40,190 nt of DNA from the IMG/VR virus record IMGVR_UViG_3300035698_011188, positions 1 through 40,190 of that record, one strand, 5' to 3'. Shown one piece after another: positions 7,274 to 14,297 of the stretch. The translations under genes and the position numbers were made by a program. Each line of letters opens with the position of its first letter. The stretch's first letter is position 1. The DNA comes from a virus. A model generated the notes under the pieces. That model ran no database searches. It was not told where the DNA came from and was given only the letters and a program-made list of their open reading frames with translations.

Positions 7274-7491
7274 GTACAAATAGCGAAGTAGCTGATGCTG
7301 TGAAAGTTTTAACTAAAGCGCTTAAGGATGACAAGGACTTTTATTATGGGTATCAATCCAATATCGCAATGGCTTTTTATGATGAGTTTAGGAGGTTTAG
7401 TGATAAGGTAGGGCGTAATACTTTACATAAAATCTCAAACAATGCTGCGAAGAATTTCTTGAGCATGTGGATATTGGAGGATAAAGATTGA
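7270..7491 (+). CDS. Hypothetical small protein, 73 aa
   Basis: Helical soluble protein (MSTNSEVADAVKVLTKALKD...) coupled to both neighbours by 4-base overlaps. Proteins with the KDDKDFYYGYQSNIAMAF pattern are, as far as I recall, common small phage ORFs of unknown function. There is no sign that it belongs to sugar metabolism. Confidence 0.65.
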   Translation: MSTNSEVADAVKVLTKALKDDKDFYYGYQSNIAMAFYDEFRRFSDKVGRNTLHKISNNAAKNFLSMWILEDKD

Positions 7492-8171
7492 ATACAGATA
7501 ATCGACCAATAGCGATAGTAGCAGGGGGGTGTGGGTTAATTGGCAAGGCCGTGGTTAAGAAATTGGTTAGCAATAGTTATTGTGTGATCAACGTAGACCC
7601 GGATTGTGATACAAGATACAGTAGAGAGGAGTTACTGCTGTTAAAAGCTGGGATTGATGATATCCCAATGCTCACTCACCTTCTCAAACAACACTCGGAC
7701 ATATCTACATTTATCAATTGCTCGTACCCGTCAGACCCTTACCAACACCTTCAGGCGTTTGAGCGGTCGACATCAATAATTGCTCAACACATGAGTAGTA
7801 ATGGAGGGGGGAGTATTGTTAATCTTTCATCAATTTACGGAGTGGTTGGGGCAAAACACTCAATCTATGAAGGGGTGGGTATAGACATGCCTCACACTTA
7901 CTCGATGATTAAGGGGGGTATTATTAGCCTTACACGGGCAATCGCTACAGCATATGGGAAGTTTAATGTTAGAGCTAATTGTGTTTCCCCAGGTGGCGTA
8001 TATGATAACCAATATCCTAAGTTTATTGATAGGTATAATGCCCGTGTCCCATTAGGGCGTATGGCAACACCAGAAGATATTGCCGACCCGGTTGTGTGGT
8101 TGGCAGGGGATGAAGCAAGGTATATCACAGGTCAGAATCTGATTGTGGATGGAGGGTTGACGGCATGGTAG
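7488..8171 (+). CDS. Short-chain dehydrogenase/reductase (PtmA-like)
   Basis: A 227-residue SDR with the NAD(P) loop AGGCGLIGK (12-20), a central NLSSIYG strand carrying the catalytic Ser, catalytic Tyr138 and Lys142 in YSMIK, and the C-terminal DGGLTAW typical of classical SDRs. It starts at TTG 7488 within TTGA overlapping the previous stop. Paired SDR (PtmA) and Gfo/Idh (PtmF) enzymes occur in legionaminic acid flagellin-glycan loci. The same pair occurs here, separated by the cytidylyltransferase. The substrate is inferred to be a sugar phosphate or nucleotide sugar. Confidence 0.87.
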   Translation: MNTDNRPIAIVAGGCGLIGKAVVKKLVSNSYCVINVDPDCDTRYSREELLLLKAGIDDIPMLTHLLKQHSDISTFINCSYPSDPYQHLQAFERSTSIIAQHMSSNGGGSIVNLSSIYGVVGAKHSIYEGVGIDMPHTYSMIKGGIISLTRAIATAYGKFNVRANCVSPGGVYDNQYPKFIDRYNARVPLGRMATPEDIADPVVWLAGDEARYITGQNLIVDGGLTAW

Positions 8172-8287
8172 AAAACCCGCAAACATTGCAGGAAGCAGCG
8201 CAGAATTTTGTAGAAGCCTTTGAGTATTTTATACTTGTGTGCTTAGAAGAATTTAGACAGGATTTAAGGAGGGTGATACCATGGTAG
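8165..8287 (+). CDS. Very small ORF, 40 aa
   Basis: ATG at 8165 overlaps the SDR stop, and the ORF ends TAG at 8287, overlapping the next start (8281). The peptide MVENPQTLQEAAQNFVEAFE continues as an amphipathic helix. The coupling to both sides is what supports it. No function is visible. Confidence 0.45.
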   Translation: MVENPQTLQEAAQNFVEAFEYFILVCLEEFRQDLRRVIPW

Positions 8288-8478
8288 GGACAATAATTAT
8301 ATGTTTACTGGTTTTATATTTGTTTGTAGATTTTATGTTTGTATGGGTTATAGCAAAATCCATGAAAGAAACCGAAGATAGACTAAGGCGTATAGAGATA
8401 CAGCTATATGATTTGCACTTTACATCCCCAGAAAAAGGGGGGTTTCCGAGTGGGTTGGGGAAGGGGGGAGTATGGTAA
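8281..8478 (+). CDS. Small single-TM protein with cytoplasmic helix
   Basis: A 65-residue protein. Residues 3-27 (GTIIICLLVLYLFVDFMFVW) form one membrane helix, then a charged coiled-coil-like segment KETEDRLRRIEIQL and a Gly-rich tail. RBS AAGGAGGG precedes the ATG. One of three small membrane proteins placed between cassette enzymes. A membrane anchor for a partner protein is conceivable, but nothing proves it. Confidence 0.65.
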   Translation: MVGTIIICLLVLYLFVDFMFVWVIAKSMKETEDRLRRIEIQLYDLHFTSPEKGGFPSGLGKGGVW

Positions 8479-8669
8479 CTGATGTATGTTTAGTATGTAT
8501 AACCATTTTAATGATCGGGGTGTTGGTCAATGTGTGTAAGGGGTTAACCCATATATCACAGCAATTGGAAGATATGCATAGTAATTTAAACATTGCTATC
8601 AGCTATCTGAACAGTATTGATTCAACTTTAGTCTATTGGGATGAGAGGGGGGAGGGTACTGATGATTAA
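8472..8669 (+). CDS. Small single-TM protein with coiled coil
   Basis: A 65-residue protein overlapping its neighbours on both sides. The N-terminal hydrophobic helix (VCLVCITILMIGVLVNVC) is followed by a heptad-like region HISQQLEDMHSNLNIAISYL. The architecture resembles the preceding ORF, suggesting an ancient tandem pair with little remaining identity. Function unknown. Confidence 0.65.
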   Translation: MVTDVCLVCITILMIGVLVNVCKGLTHISQQLEDMHSNLNIAISYLNSIDSTLVYWDERGEGTDD

Positions 8670-9801
8670 AATATGTGTAGTAACAGGATCCAGAGCAGAC
8701 TACGGAATACTTGAACCACTAATCAAACGTCTTCACGAGTCAGACGACATAACCTTAGAGCTAATCGCTACTGGTTCCCACCTTTCCCGGATGCACGGGC
8801 TAACCGGACGCCACATAAAGTACCCTCACCATCAAGTAGAGTGTACTATGGCTTCGGGCACCCCATACGGCATTTGCAAATCCCTCGGGATAGTAGTCCA
8901 TGATTTTGCCCACATCAAACCTTGGAATTTTGATTGCGTAGTCCTGCTTGGTGATCGGTATGAGATATTGGGTGCCGCATTAGCTTGCTACATCCAACGT
9001 ATCCCCATCGCCCACATCCACGGGGGAGAATCCACATATGGCAACTACGACGACGCATTCCGACACTCAATATCCCATATGGCATCCCTCCACTTCACAG
9101 CTACCCAACAATCTACTGAAAGGCTATACCAGATGGGTCAGAAACCCCAATCCGTCTACAACGTGGGCGCAATGGGAATTGAGGACTTATCAAGGGTCAA
9201 GTCCACTGAACGGATCAGATCTCAAGTTGTGGTATGTTATCATCCTGTGACATTGGACGGAGGGGAGGACAGGGAGGATTTCCAAGTACTATTGGACTAC
9301 TTGGTTGCTAATAAGAAAAAGTATACTCCAGTGTTCATTCGCCCCAATTCAGATAACGGTGGAGCAGAAATCAACAAGATGATTGACGTAACAATCAACA
9401 AAATGGGGGTAAGTGGTTATGCATGGGAGGTGTATGCATCGATGAGCAGGGGGGATTTTATTGAGTTGCTAAATGAGTCATGGTGTTTGGTTGGGAATAG
9501 TTCAGCAGGGATAATTGAAACGCCAGCAATGGGAATGCCCAGTATTAATATTGGTAAAAGGCAAATGGGTAGAGCAAAAGCAGAATCAGTGATTAATACC
9601 CCAATGACTGCTGTCGATTTGAGTTTAGCATTTAGAGTTGCTTATGATGACAATTTTATTAAATCGTTGGACTATGGGGATTATGAGCAGCCCTACTCAG
9701 GTGACCAAGACGGAGTACTTGCATCGTTGGCAATCTACAATGTGTTGAAACGAGTACTCCCAATAACCTCAACCATGAAGGAGTGGTATAATGCATCTTG
9801 A
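8662..9801 (+). CDS. NeuC-type UDP-sugar 2-epimerase (hydrolysing), LegG/PtmD-like
   Basis: A 379-residue GT-B-fold epimerase. Motifs in order are GSRADYG (9-15), GDRYEIL (97-103), HIHGGE (118-123), DDAFRHSISHM (130-140) and the UDP-binding GNSSAGIIETP (278-288). This is the pattern of hydrolysing 2-epimerases that release ManNAc (NeuC) or 2,4-diacetamido-trideoxy-mannose (LegG). The ATG at 8662 was chosen because it follows GGGGGGAGGG by about 7 bases and begins the canonical MIKICVVTGSRADYG. The upstream in-frame ATG at 8641 would put the RBS inside the gene. It overlaps the aminotransferase start by 11 bases, so coupling is likely. Confidence 0.92.
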   Translation: MIKICVVTGSRADYGILEPLIKRLHESDDITLELIATGSHLSRMHGLTGRHIKYPHHQVECTMASGTPYGICKSLGIVVHDFAHIKPWNFDCVVLLGDRYEILGAALACYIQRIPIAHIHGGESTYGNYDDAFRHSISHMASLHFTATQQSTERLYQMGQKPQSVYNVGAMGIEDLSRVKSTERIRSQVVVCYHPVTLDGGEDREDFQVLLDYLVANKKKYTPVFIRPNSDNGGAEINKMIDVTINKMGVSGYAWEVYASMSRGDFIELLNESWCLVGNSSAGIIETPAMGMPSINIGKRQMGRAKAESVINTPMTAVDLSLAFRVAYDDNFIKSLDYGDYEQPYSGDQDGVLASLAIYNVLKRVLPITSTMKEWYNAS

Positions 9802-10849
9802 TTTCGGAAACTTAAATGAAAGTGACGCAGCCCGTGTAGCAGCAAGCGTTCGTGAAGGGCAGGTATCTACCGCTTGTGACGGGGTCAACCATTTTGAACT
9901 CATGTTTAGTAATTACCTCGGGGTTGATTCCTGTATCGCTACCAACACCGGAACATCATCCCTCCACCTTGCCCTTCTCGCATGTGGGATAGGGTCAGGT
10001 GACGAGGTAATCATCCCTGCCTTAACTTTTATAGCAACAGCCAATGTCGTCCAATACGTCGGGGCCACCCCAGTGGTATGCGACGTAGACCCTCATACCT
10101 GGAACATGTCAGTAGAAACTATTGAACGACTCATAACTGATAAGACTAAAGCAATCATCCCCGTTCACTTATATGGTAACCCATGCGACATGACTCCAAT
10201 CATGGAGTTAATCAGTATTCAGCATGATAAAATCTGGGTGATTGAGGACGCTGCTGAAGCATTAGGGGCTACCTACAAATCCTCAATGATTGGGACTATA
10301 GGGGATTTCGGATGCTTTAGTCTCAATGGCAATAAAACTATCACCAGTGGGGCGGGAGGGGTGCTGGTTAGTAACCATAAAGATAGGTTGTCATTTGCCC
10401 ACAAGCTCTCTATCCCGGGACATAATCCGGAATTATGCAGTTACAACTACAGAATGCCCAATATCTGTGCGGCACTCGCGTCTTCCCAACTCCGGAAGTT
10501 GAATGAGTTCCTCCGTATCAAACGGTATCACCATGAACTATACCGTCAGAACCTTAATGACTCATTCATCCTTCAACGCCCATCACCATATTCCAATCCT
10601 TCTTGGTGGATGACTGCGGTTAGGTACATAGGGCCAGACCAACTGCTACATGCTGGGGGGTGGGTATTCCCAACAAGGCGGGTATTTCAACCTTTACAAT
10701 TTACCCCACGGTTTACAGCATTTCTGGGAGAGTCAGAGAGTGTATATGATTCTGGTGTCTGTCTTCCATCATCAACCCTTAACACTGAAGAGGAGATTCT
10801 CCAGGTATGCGAGACTTTGAATCAACTTACCACAACCCAACAATCTTAA
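9791..10849 (+). CDS. DegT/DnrJ/EryC1-family sugar aminotransferase (LegC/PseC-like)
   Basis: A 352-residue PLP enzyme expected to transaminate a 4-keto nucleotide sugar, with glutamate as usual amino donor. Visible are the NTGTSSLHLAL cofactor phosphate loop (about residues 55-65), GDEVIIPALTFIATANV, the PLP aspartate in IEDAAEALGA and the Schiff-base Lys182 in FSLNGNKTITSG. The usual internal Lys context is SF(H/N)..K, so the active site appears intact. Length is a little below the 370-390 typical of LegC/PseC. It immediately precedes, and overlaps by 43 bases, the 4,6-dehydratase gene that would make its substrate. Confidence 0.92.
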   Translation: MHLDFGNLNESDAARVAASVREGQVSTACDGVNHFELMFSNYLGVDSCIATNTGTSSLHLALLACGIGSGDEVIIPALTFIATANVVQYVGATPVVCDVDPHTWNMSVETIERLITDKTKAIIPVHLYGNPCDMTPIMELISIQHDKIWVIEDAAEALGATYKSSMIGTIGDFGCFSLNGNKTITSGAGGVLVSNHKDRLSFAHKLSIPGHNPELCSYNYRMPNICAALASSQLRKLNEFLRIKRYHHELYRQNLNDSFILQRPSPYSNPSWWMTAVRYIGPDQLLHAGGWVFPTRRVFQPLQFTPRFTAFLGESESVYDSGVCLPSSTLNTEEEILQVCETLNQLTTTQQS

Positions 10850-11763
10850 TCACTGGTGGGACCGGGACATTAGGCCAAGCACTTGCTCAACACTTCGTCC
10901 TAAACCACCCACAGGTAAAAATCATCATCTATTCCCGTAACGAGAACGCACAGGTTGAGATGAAGCGCCGTTTCCCCAATCCCAAATACAACATCCGGTA
11001 TTTCATAGGGGACGTTCGGGATTACGACCGGCTATATTGGGCAATGCACGGCGCCCATTACGTAATCCATTGTGCAGCACTCAAACACGTAGACGTGTGT
11101 GAAACCGACCCGTTTGAGGCGGTCCAAACCAACATCATAGGTGCTCAAAATATCATCAAATGTGCAGTAGACTTAAGCGTGGATAAAGTAATTGCTATCT
11201 CATCAGACAAAGCAGTCAATCCCATAAACACATACGGCGCTACCAAACTATGTGCTGACAGGATGTTTCTTGCTGCTCCAACTTACGCGGGAGCATCCGG
11301 TACTAAGTTCGCCATCGCCCGACCAGGGAATTACGCAGGATCAAGCGGGTCAGTTATACCATTATTCACATCACTAAAAACACAGGGTGTAGGGGTTGTC
11401 CCTATTACTCACCATAACATGACCCGGTTTTTCATTGACCTCCCCACTATGACGCAGCACGTCATACATTATCTCAAGAATATGGAAGGTGGGGAGGTCT
11501 ACATCCCTAAGATGGGGGCGGTGAGGATTGTGGAGTTGGCTGACGCTATATACCCAGAGGCTACAAAGGAATATATTGGGTTACGTCCCGGGGAAAAGTT
11601 GCATGAGGATATGATTTGTCCACATGAGGTGCCGTATACTTACGATAAAAAGGGGTATTATTACATACATCAATACCGAGAGGGGGTTATAAAAGTGCCC
11701 TCTGATTTTACGTATAATTCAGGGGATACCAAATGGTTGGTGGATCCTAAAACAATATTATAA
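10807..11763 (+). CDS. UDP-GlcNAc 4,6-dehydratase, PseB/FlaA1 type
   Basis: A 318-residue extended SDR of the Polysacc_synt_2 family, soluble and without the transmembrane half of WbpM/PglF. The NAD loop is TGGTGTLG (16-23). FIGDVRD and the catalytic D134/K135 (SSDKA) with Y143/K147 (YGATK) match the spacing of Helicobacter FlaA1. GLRPGEKLHE near the C-terminus is another family signature. It should convert UDP-GlcNAc to a 4-keto-6-deoxy sugar, the first committed step. PseB-type enzymes invert C5 (pseudaminate route), whereas retaining relatives feed the legionaminate route. Sequence reading cannot settle which. The ATG at 10807 lies inside the preceding gene. Confidence 0.92.
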   Translation: MRDFESTYHNPTILITGGTGTLGQALAQHFVLNHPQVKIIIYSRNENAQVEMKRRFPNPKYNIRYFIGDVRDYDRLYWAMHGAHYVIHCAALKHVDVCETDPFEAVQTNIIGAQNIIKCAVDLSVDKVIAISSDKAVNPINTYGATKLCADRMFLAAPTYAGASGTKFAIARPGNYAGSSGSVIPLFTSLKTQGVGVVPITHHNMTRFFIDLPTMTQHVIHYLKNMEGGEVYIPKMGAVRIVELADAIYPEATKEYIGLRPGEKLHEDMICPHEVPYTYDKKGYYYIHQYREGVIKVPSDFTYNSGDTKWLVDPKTIL

Positions 11764-11778
11764 AGGAGTGAGAGGGGT

Positions 11779-11970
11779 ATGGGCAGGTCATTTAAAAAGT
11801 TTCAATGGAGTAATTTCAGTAGTCAACTTGGGTTACTTACAGGGGTCCCTATAAGTTTTCTTATAGTTGGCTGTACAAATTTCGGCTGGGGGTTTGCTGC
11901 GGGTATAGGGTTAAGCTGTATGTTTCAAGCATTAACACAATATGGGCATATAAAAAAGGGGGGAAGGTAA
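11779..11970 (+). CDS. Small hydrophobic protein, 63 aa, two predicted TM helices
   Basis: Has a good RBS (AAAGGAGTGAGAGGGG). Residues about 14-32 and 35-52 are hydrophobic (LGLLTGVPISFLIVGC, GWGFAAGIGLSCMF), flanked by basic ends, so a small hairpin membrane protein is likely. It ends with TAATG shared with the NeuB-like gene. Function unknown. The size would fit a membrane tether or a small holin-like protein, but the position argues against lysis. Confidence 0.65.
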   Translation: MGRSFKKFQWSNFSSQLGLLTGVPISFLIVGCTNFGWGFAAGIGLSCMFQALTQYGHIKKGGR

Positions 11971-12782
11971 TGAGCAGCACATATATAGTCGCAGACATTG
12001 GGATTTCACACAACGGATCCCTGACAATTGCCAAACAACTTATAGGCCAGGCCAAACTCTGCGGGGTAGACGCAGTTAAATTCCAGTTATTCAAAAACTT
12101 CCCCGACTTAACACAATATGAATTGTCTGAATCAGAGATTGCTGAATGTTTCACTTATGCTAAACAACTATCAATTGACGCATTCGCCACCCCGTTTGAT
12201 AAACCCTCGATTGAATTTCTTAGTGACTACCAAACCACATGGAAAATCCCAAGTGGGTTTGCTACCAACCGAGACTATATAGGGATGGTGATTGACCAAA
12301 ACCCAGAACACTTAATATTGTCTACGGGGATGTGTAATATCTACGAGGTCATAGAGAGTGTTGGGTATATAAAAACTGCTTGGAGAGATTACTGTCACGA
12401 AAAGTTTACCGTATTACAATGCACCACTGATTACCCTGCAGATATCGACACAATAAATCTGAATGTCCTATACCAGTATGCAGGTAGGCAGTACGGGCTA
12501 TCCCTCCACACCCCCAACATCTATATCCCGGCAGCGGCGGTCGCAATGGGGGCAAAGGTAATCGAAGTCCACATCACCACCGACCGTACCCAACCCGGAG
12601 GGGATCACGCAGCAAGTTATGACGCAACCCTCCTTAAGGAGATGGTAATAGGGGTGAGACATGTGGAACGGGCATTGGGGGATGGGGTAAAGAGGCCGAG
12701 TGAGGAGGAAAAGTTGGTGGTGGAGGAGATCAGGAGTAAGATGGAGAAATCATTTAACTGTATACCGGAGGAGGCAACGTAA
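11970..12782 (+). CDS. NeuB-type nonulosonic acid synthase, lacking SAF domain
   Basis: A 270-residue TIM-barrel synthase condensing a 2-acetamido-mannose-type sugar with phosphoenolpyruvate to give the nine-carbon acid. Motifs are ADIGISHNG (8-16), VDAVKFQLF (33-41), ATPFDKPS, LSTGMCN, EVHITTDR (H201) and GGDHAAS (H213), the conserved metal and PEP region. Bacterial NeuB, LegI and PseI are about 340-350 aa and end with an antifreeze-like SAF domain that completes the active site of the partner subunit. Here the protein stops after the barrel. No in-frame continuation or separate SAF ORF was seen. It is an unusual single-domain form, probably still active but unproven. Confidence 0.9.
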   Translation: MSSTYIVADIGISHNGSLTIAKQLIGQAKLCGVDAVKFQLFKNFPDLTQYELSESEIAECFTYAKQLSIDAFATPFDKPSIEFLSDYQTTWKIPSGFATNRDYIGMVIDQNPEHLILSTGMCNIYEVIESVGYIKTAWRDYCHEKFTVLQCTTDYPADIDTINLNVLYQYAGRQYGLSLHTPNIYIPAAAVAMGAKVIEVHITTDRTQPGGDHAASYDATLLKEMVIGVRHVERALGDGVKRPSEEEKLVVEEIRSKMEKSFNCIPEEAT

Positions 12783-12997
12783 TGGCTAAATTAGAAATAC
12801 CATTAAATGTAAAATTAGACTCAGAACTACAAAGATTACTTTCCACAAGGCTATATGTTTGTAGGGCAACTAAATGTATCCACAACGACATGAATCGAAC
12901 CTGCAAGGGGCTCCACTGTGGATTCAAAGATATAAAGTTAAATGAAGGTGGAGAGTGTATTCACTATAATGAGATAAAGGAGGCTACCAAACCATGA
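12782..12997 (+). CDS. Small Cys-rich hypothetical protein, 71 aa
   Basis: Coupled to both neighbours (TAATG and ATGA overlaps). Six cysteines in the pattern CRATKCIHND...CKGLHCGF...GECIHY suggest a zinc- or disulfide-stabilised knuckle. No named domain can be assigned. It sits between the NeuB-like and amidotransferase genes but may be an ordinary phage ORF. Confidence 0.65.
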   Translation: MAKLEIPLNVKLDSELQRLLSTRLYVCRATKCIHNDMNRTCKGLHCGFKDIKLNEGGECIHYNEIKEATKP

Positions 12998-14070
12998 AAT
13001 ACTGTAAAAAATGCTTAACACCAACTACCCGACCCAGAGTCCACTTCAACCATGCCGGAATCTGCAATGCTTGTACTTATGCCGAAACTGCCCCTACCAT
13101 AGATTGGGCATCCCGGTGGTCCAAGCTCCTTGCCCTGTGTGACCAATTCCGTGGCGCTCAATACCACGACTGCATAGTCCCAGTATCAGGCGGCAAAGAC
13201 GGGTCCCATGTAGCCCACACTCTCAAACATACTCTTGGGATGAATCCACTATGCATCTCCATCTCTCCCCCATTGCAAACTCAAATAGGCCGGCACAACC
13301 TGGACAATTTCCGTAATTCCGGGTATGACTTGATTGAAATTCGTCCCGACCCCCACATCTACAAGTCTTTATGTAAACAGTTATTTATTGAACAAGCCCG
13401 GTGTAAATTCCCATTCGTAATTGGGATATCCACTGCCATCATTAAAGAATCCACCCAACGCCAAATCCCCTTAGTGTTTTGGGGTGAGCAAGGAGAAGAG
13501 ATTTATGGAGGTGACCCGTCATTCAACGACAGCTTTTTTATCCCATATGAGTTTATCACAAAGTGTTACCATGAAGGGATTAAGATGTCTGACTACACCA
13601 GTCACCATTTATGGCAAATGCCCAAGCAACGTGAAGTTGGAAGTTACCATACTTGGTGGAGTAAATGGGAGTTGTGGGATGACCAATTACACAGGGATAC
13701 GGCAATCAACCATTGTGGGATGACTGTCAGTGATGGGGAGGTGGGGACATTCACTAACTACTCCCAGTTAGACGATGTCCTCCAAGACCTTCACATGTAT
13801 GAGTGCTTTCTAAAGTTTGGTACTGGGAGAGCCACGGCTGATGTTAATTTGGCAATTCATGCGGGGAGGATGACCCGTGCAGAAGGGGTTGAGATAGTTA
13901 GGAGTCAGGATGGGGTATTCCCAATTGAGTATTTGGATACTTACCTGGACTTCTTCCAGATGACTGCTGAGGAATTTTGGATGGTGATTGATTCTCATGC
14001 AAACAGGGATATACTACTTAAAATGAACGAAAAATCTCAACCATGGATACTTAAAGAGGAGGCAATATGA
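12994..14070 (+). CDS. N-acetyl sugar amidotransferase (PseA/PtmG/WbpG type)
   Basis: A 358-residue ATP-pyrophosphatase (PP-loop) enzyme. A zinc knuckle uses C4, C7, C24 and C27, followed by the ATP-binding VSGGKDGSH (64-72) and the conserved WGEQGEEIYGG region. PseA and PtmG convert an N-acetyl group on pseudaminic or legionaminic acid into an acetamidino group, with ammonia from a glutaminase partner. WbpG acts similarly in O-antigen synthesis. No HisH-like glutaminase gene is visible, so ammonia may come from solution or a host protein. The gene follows the NulO synthase with only the small Cys-rich ORF between them, supporting a late tailoring step. Confidence 0.9.
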   Translation: MKYCKKCLTPTTRPRVHFNHAGICNACTYAETAPTIDWASRWSKLLALCDQFRGAQYHDCIVPVSGGKDGSHVAHTLKHTLGMNPLCISISPPLQTQIGRHNLDNFRNSGYDLIEIRPDPHIYKSLCKQLFIEQARCKFPFVIGISTAIIKESTQRQIPLVFWGEQGEEIYGGDPSFNDSFFIPYEFITKCYHEGIKMSDYTSHHLWQMPKQREVGSYHTWWSKWELWDDQLHRDTAINHCGMTVSDGEVGTFTNYSQLDDVLQDLHMYECFLKFGTGRATADVNLAIHAGRMTRAEGVEIVRSQDGVFPIEYLDTYLDFFQMTAEEFWMVIDSHANRDILLKMNEKSQPWILKEEAI

Positions 14071-14297
14071 CAATCAAAGCAGCGTATGGAATACCAAAAC
14101 CTGCGGTTAGTGGGCAGTTTGTGACATCTGTAACTTTTTACTTTAATAACCCCTCAGAATATAGTGGTCTAAAAAGTGTTATTGATGACTACATATCTGG
14201 TGCTATGGTGTCCAGAGAGTTACAGTGCGAGGCTGTTGACCCTGCCATTACCACTATCAATATAGACACAGTTAACATTTATGAGATACCAATATGA
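14067..14297 (+). CDS. Hypothetical small protein, 76 aa
   Basis: Linked by ATGA overlaps to the amidotransferase and the sulfotransferase. The protein has a beta-rich look with a phage-like pattern (FVTSVTFYFNNPSEYSGLKS) and no cysteines or signal sequence of note. Function unknown. Confidence 0.62.
   Translation: MTIKAAYGIPKPAVSGQFVTSVTFYFNNPSEYSGLKSVIDDYISGAMVSRELQCEAVDPAITTINIDTVNIYEIPI

Noticed and set aside
13484-13723. + strand open frame inside the amidotransferase
   Set aside because: Out-of-frame shadow of a well supported gene with no domain likeness.
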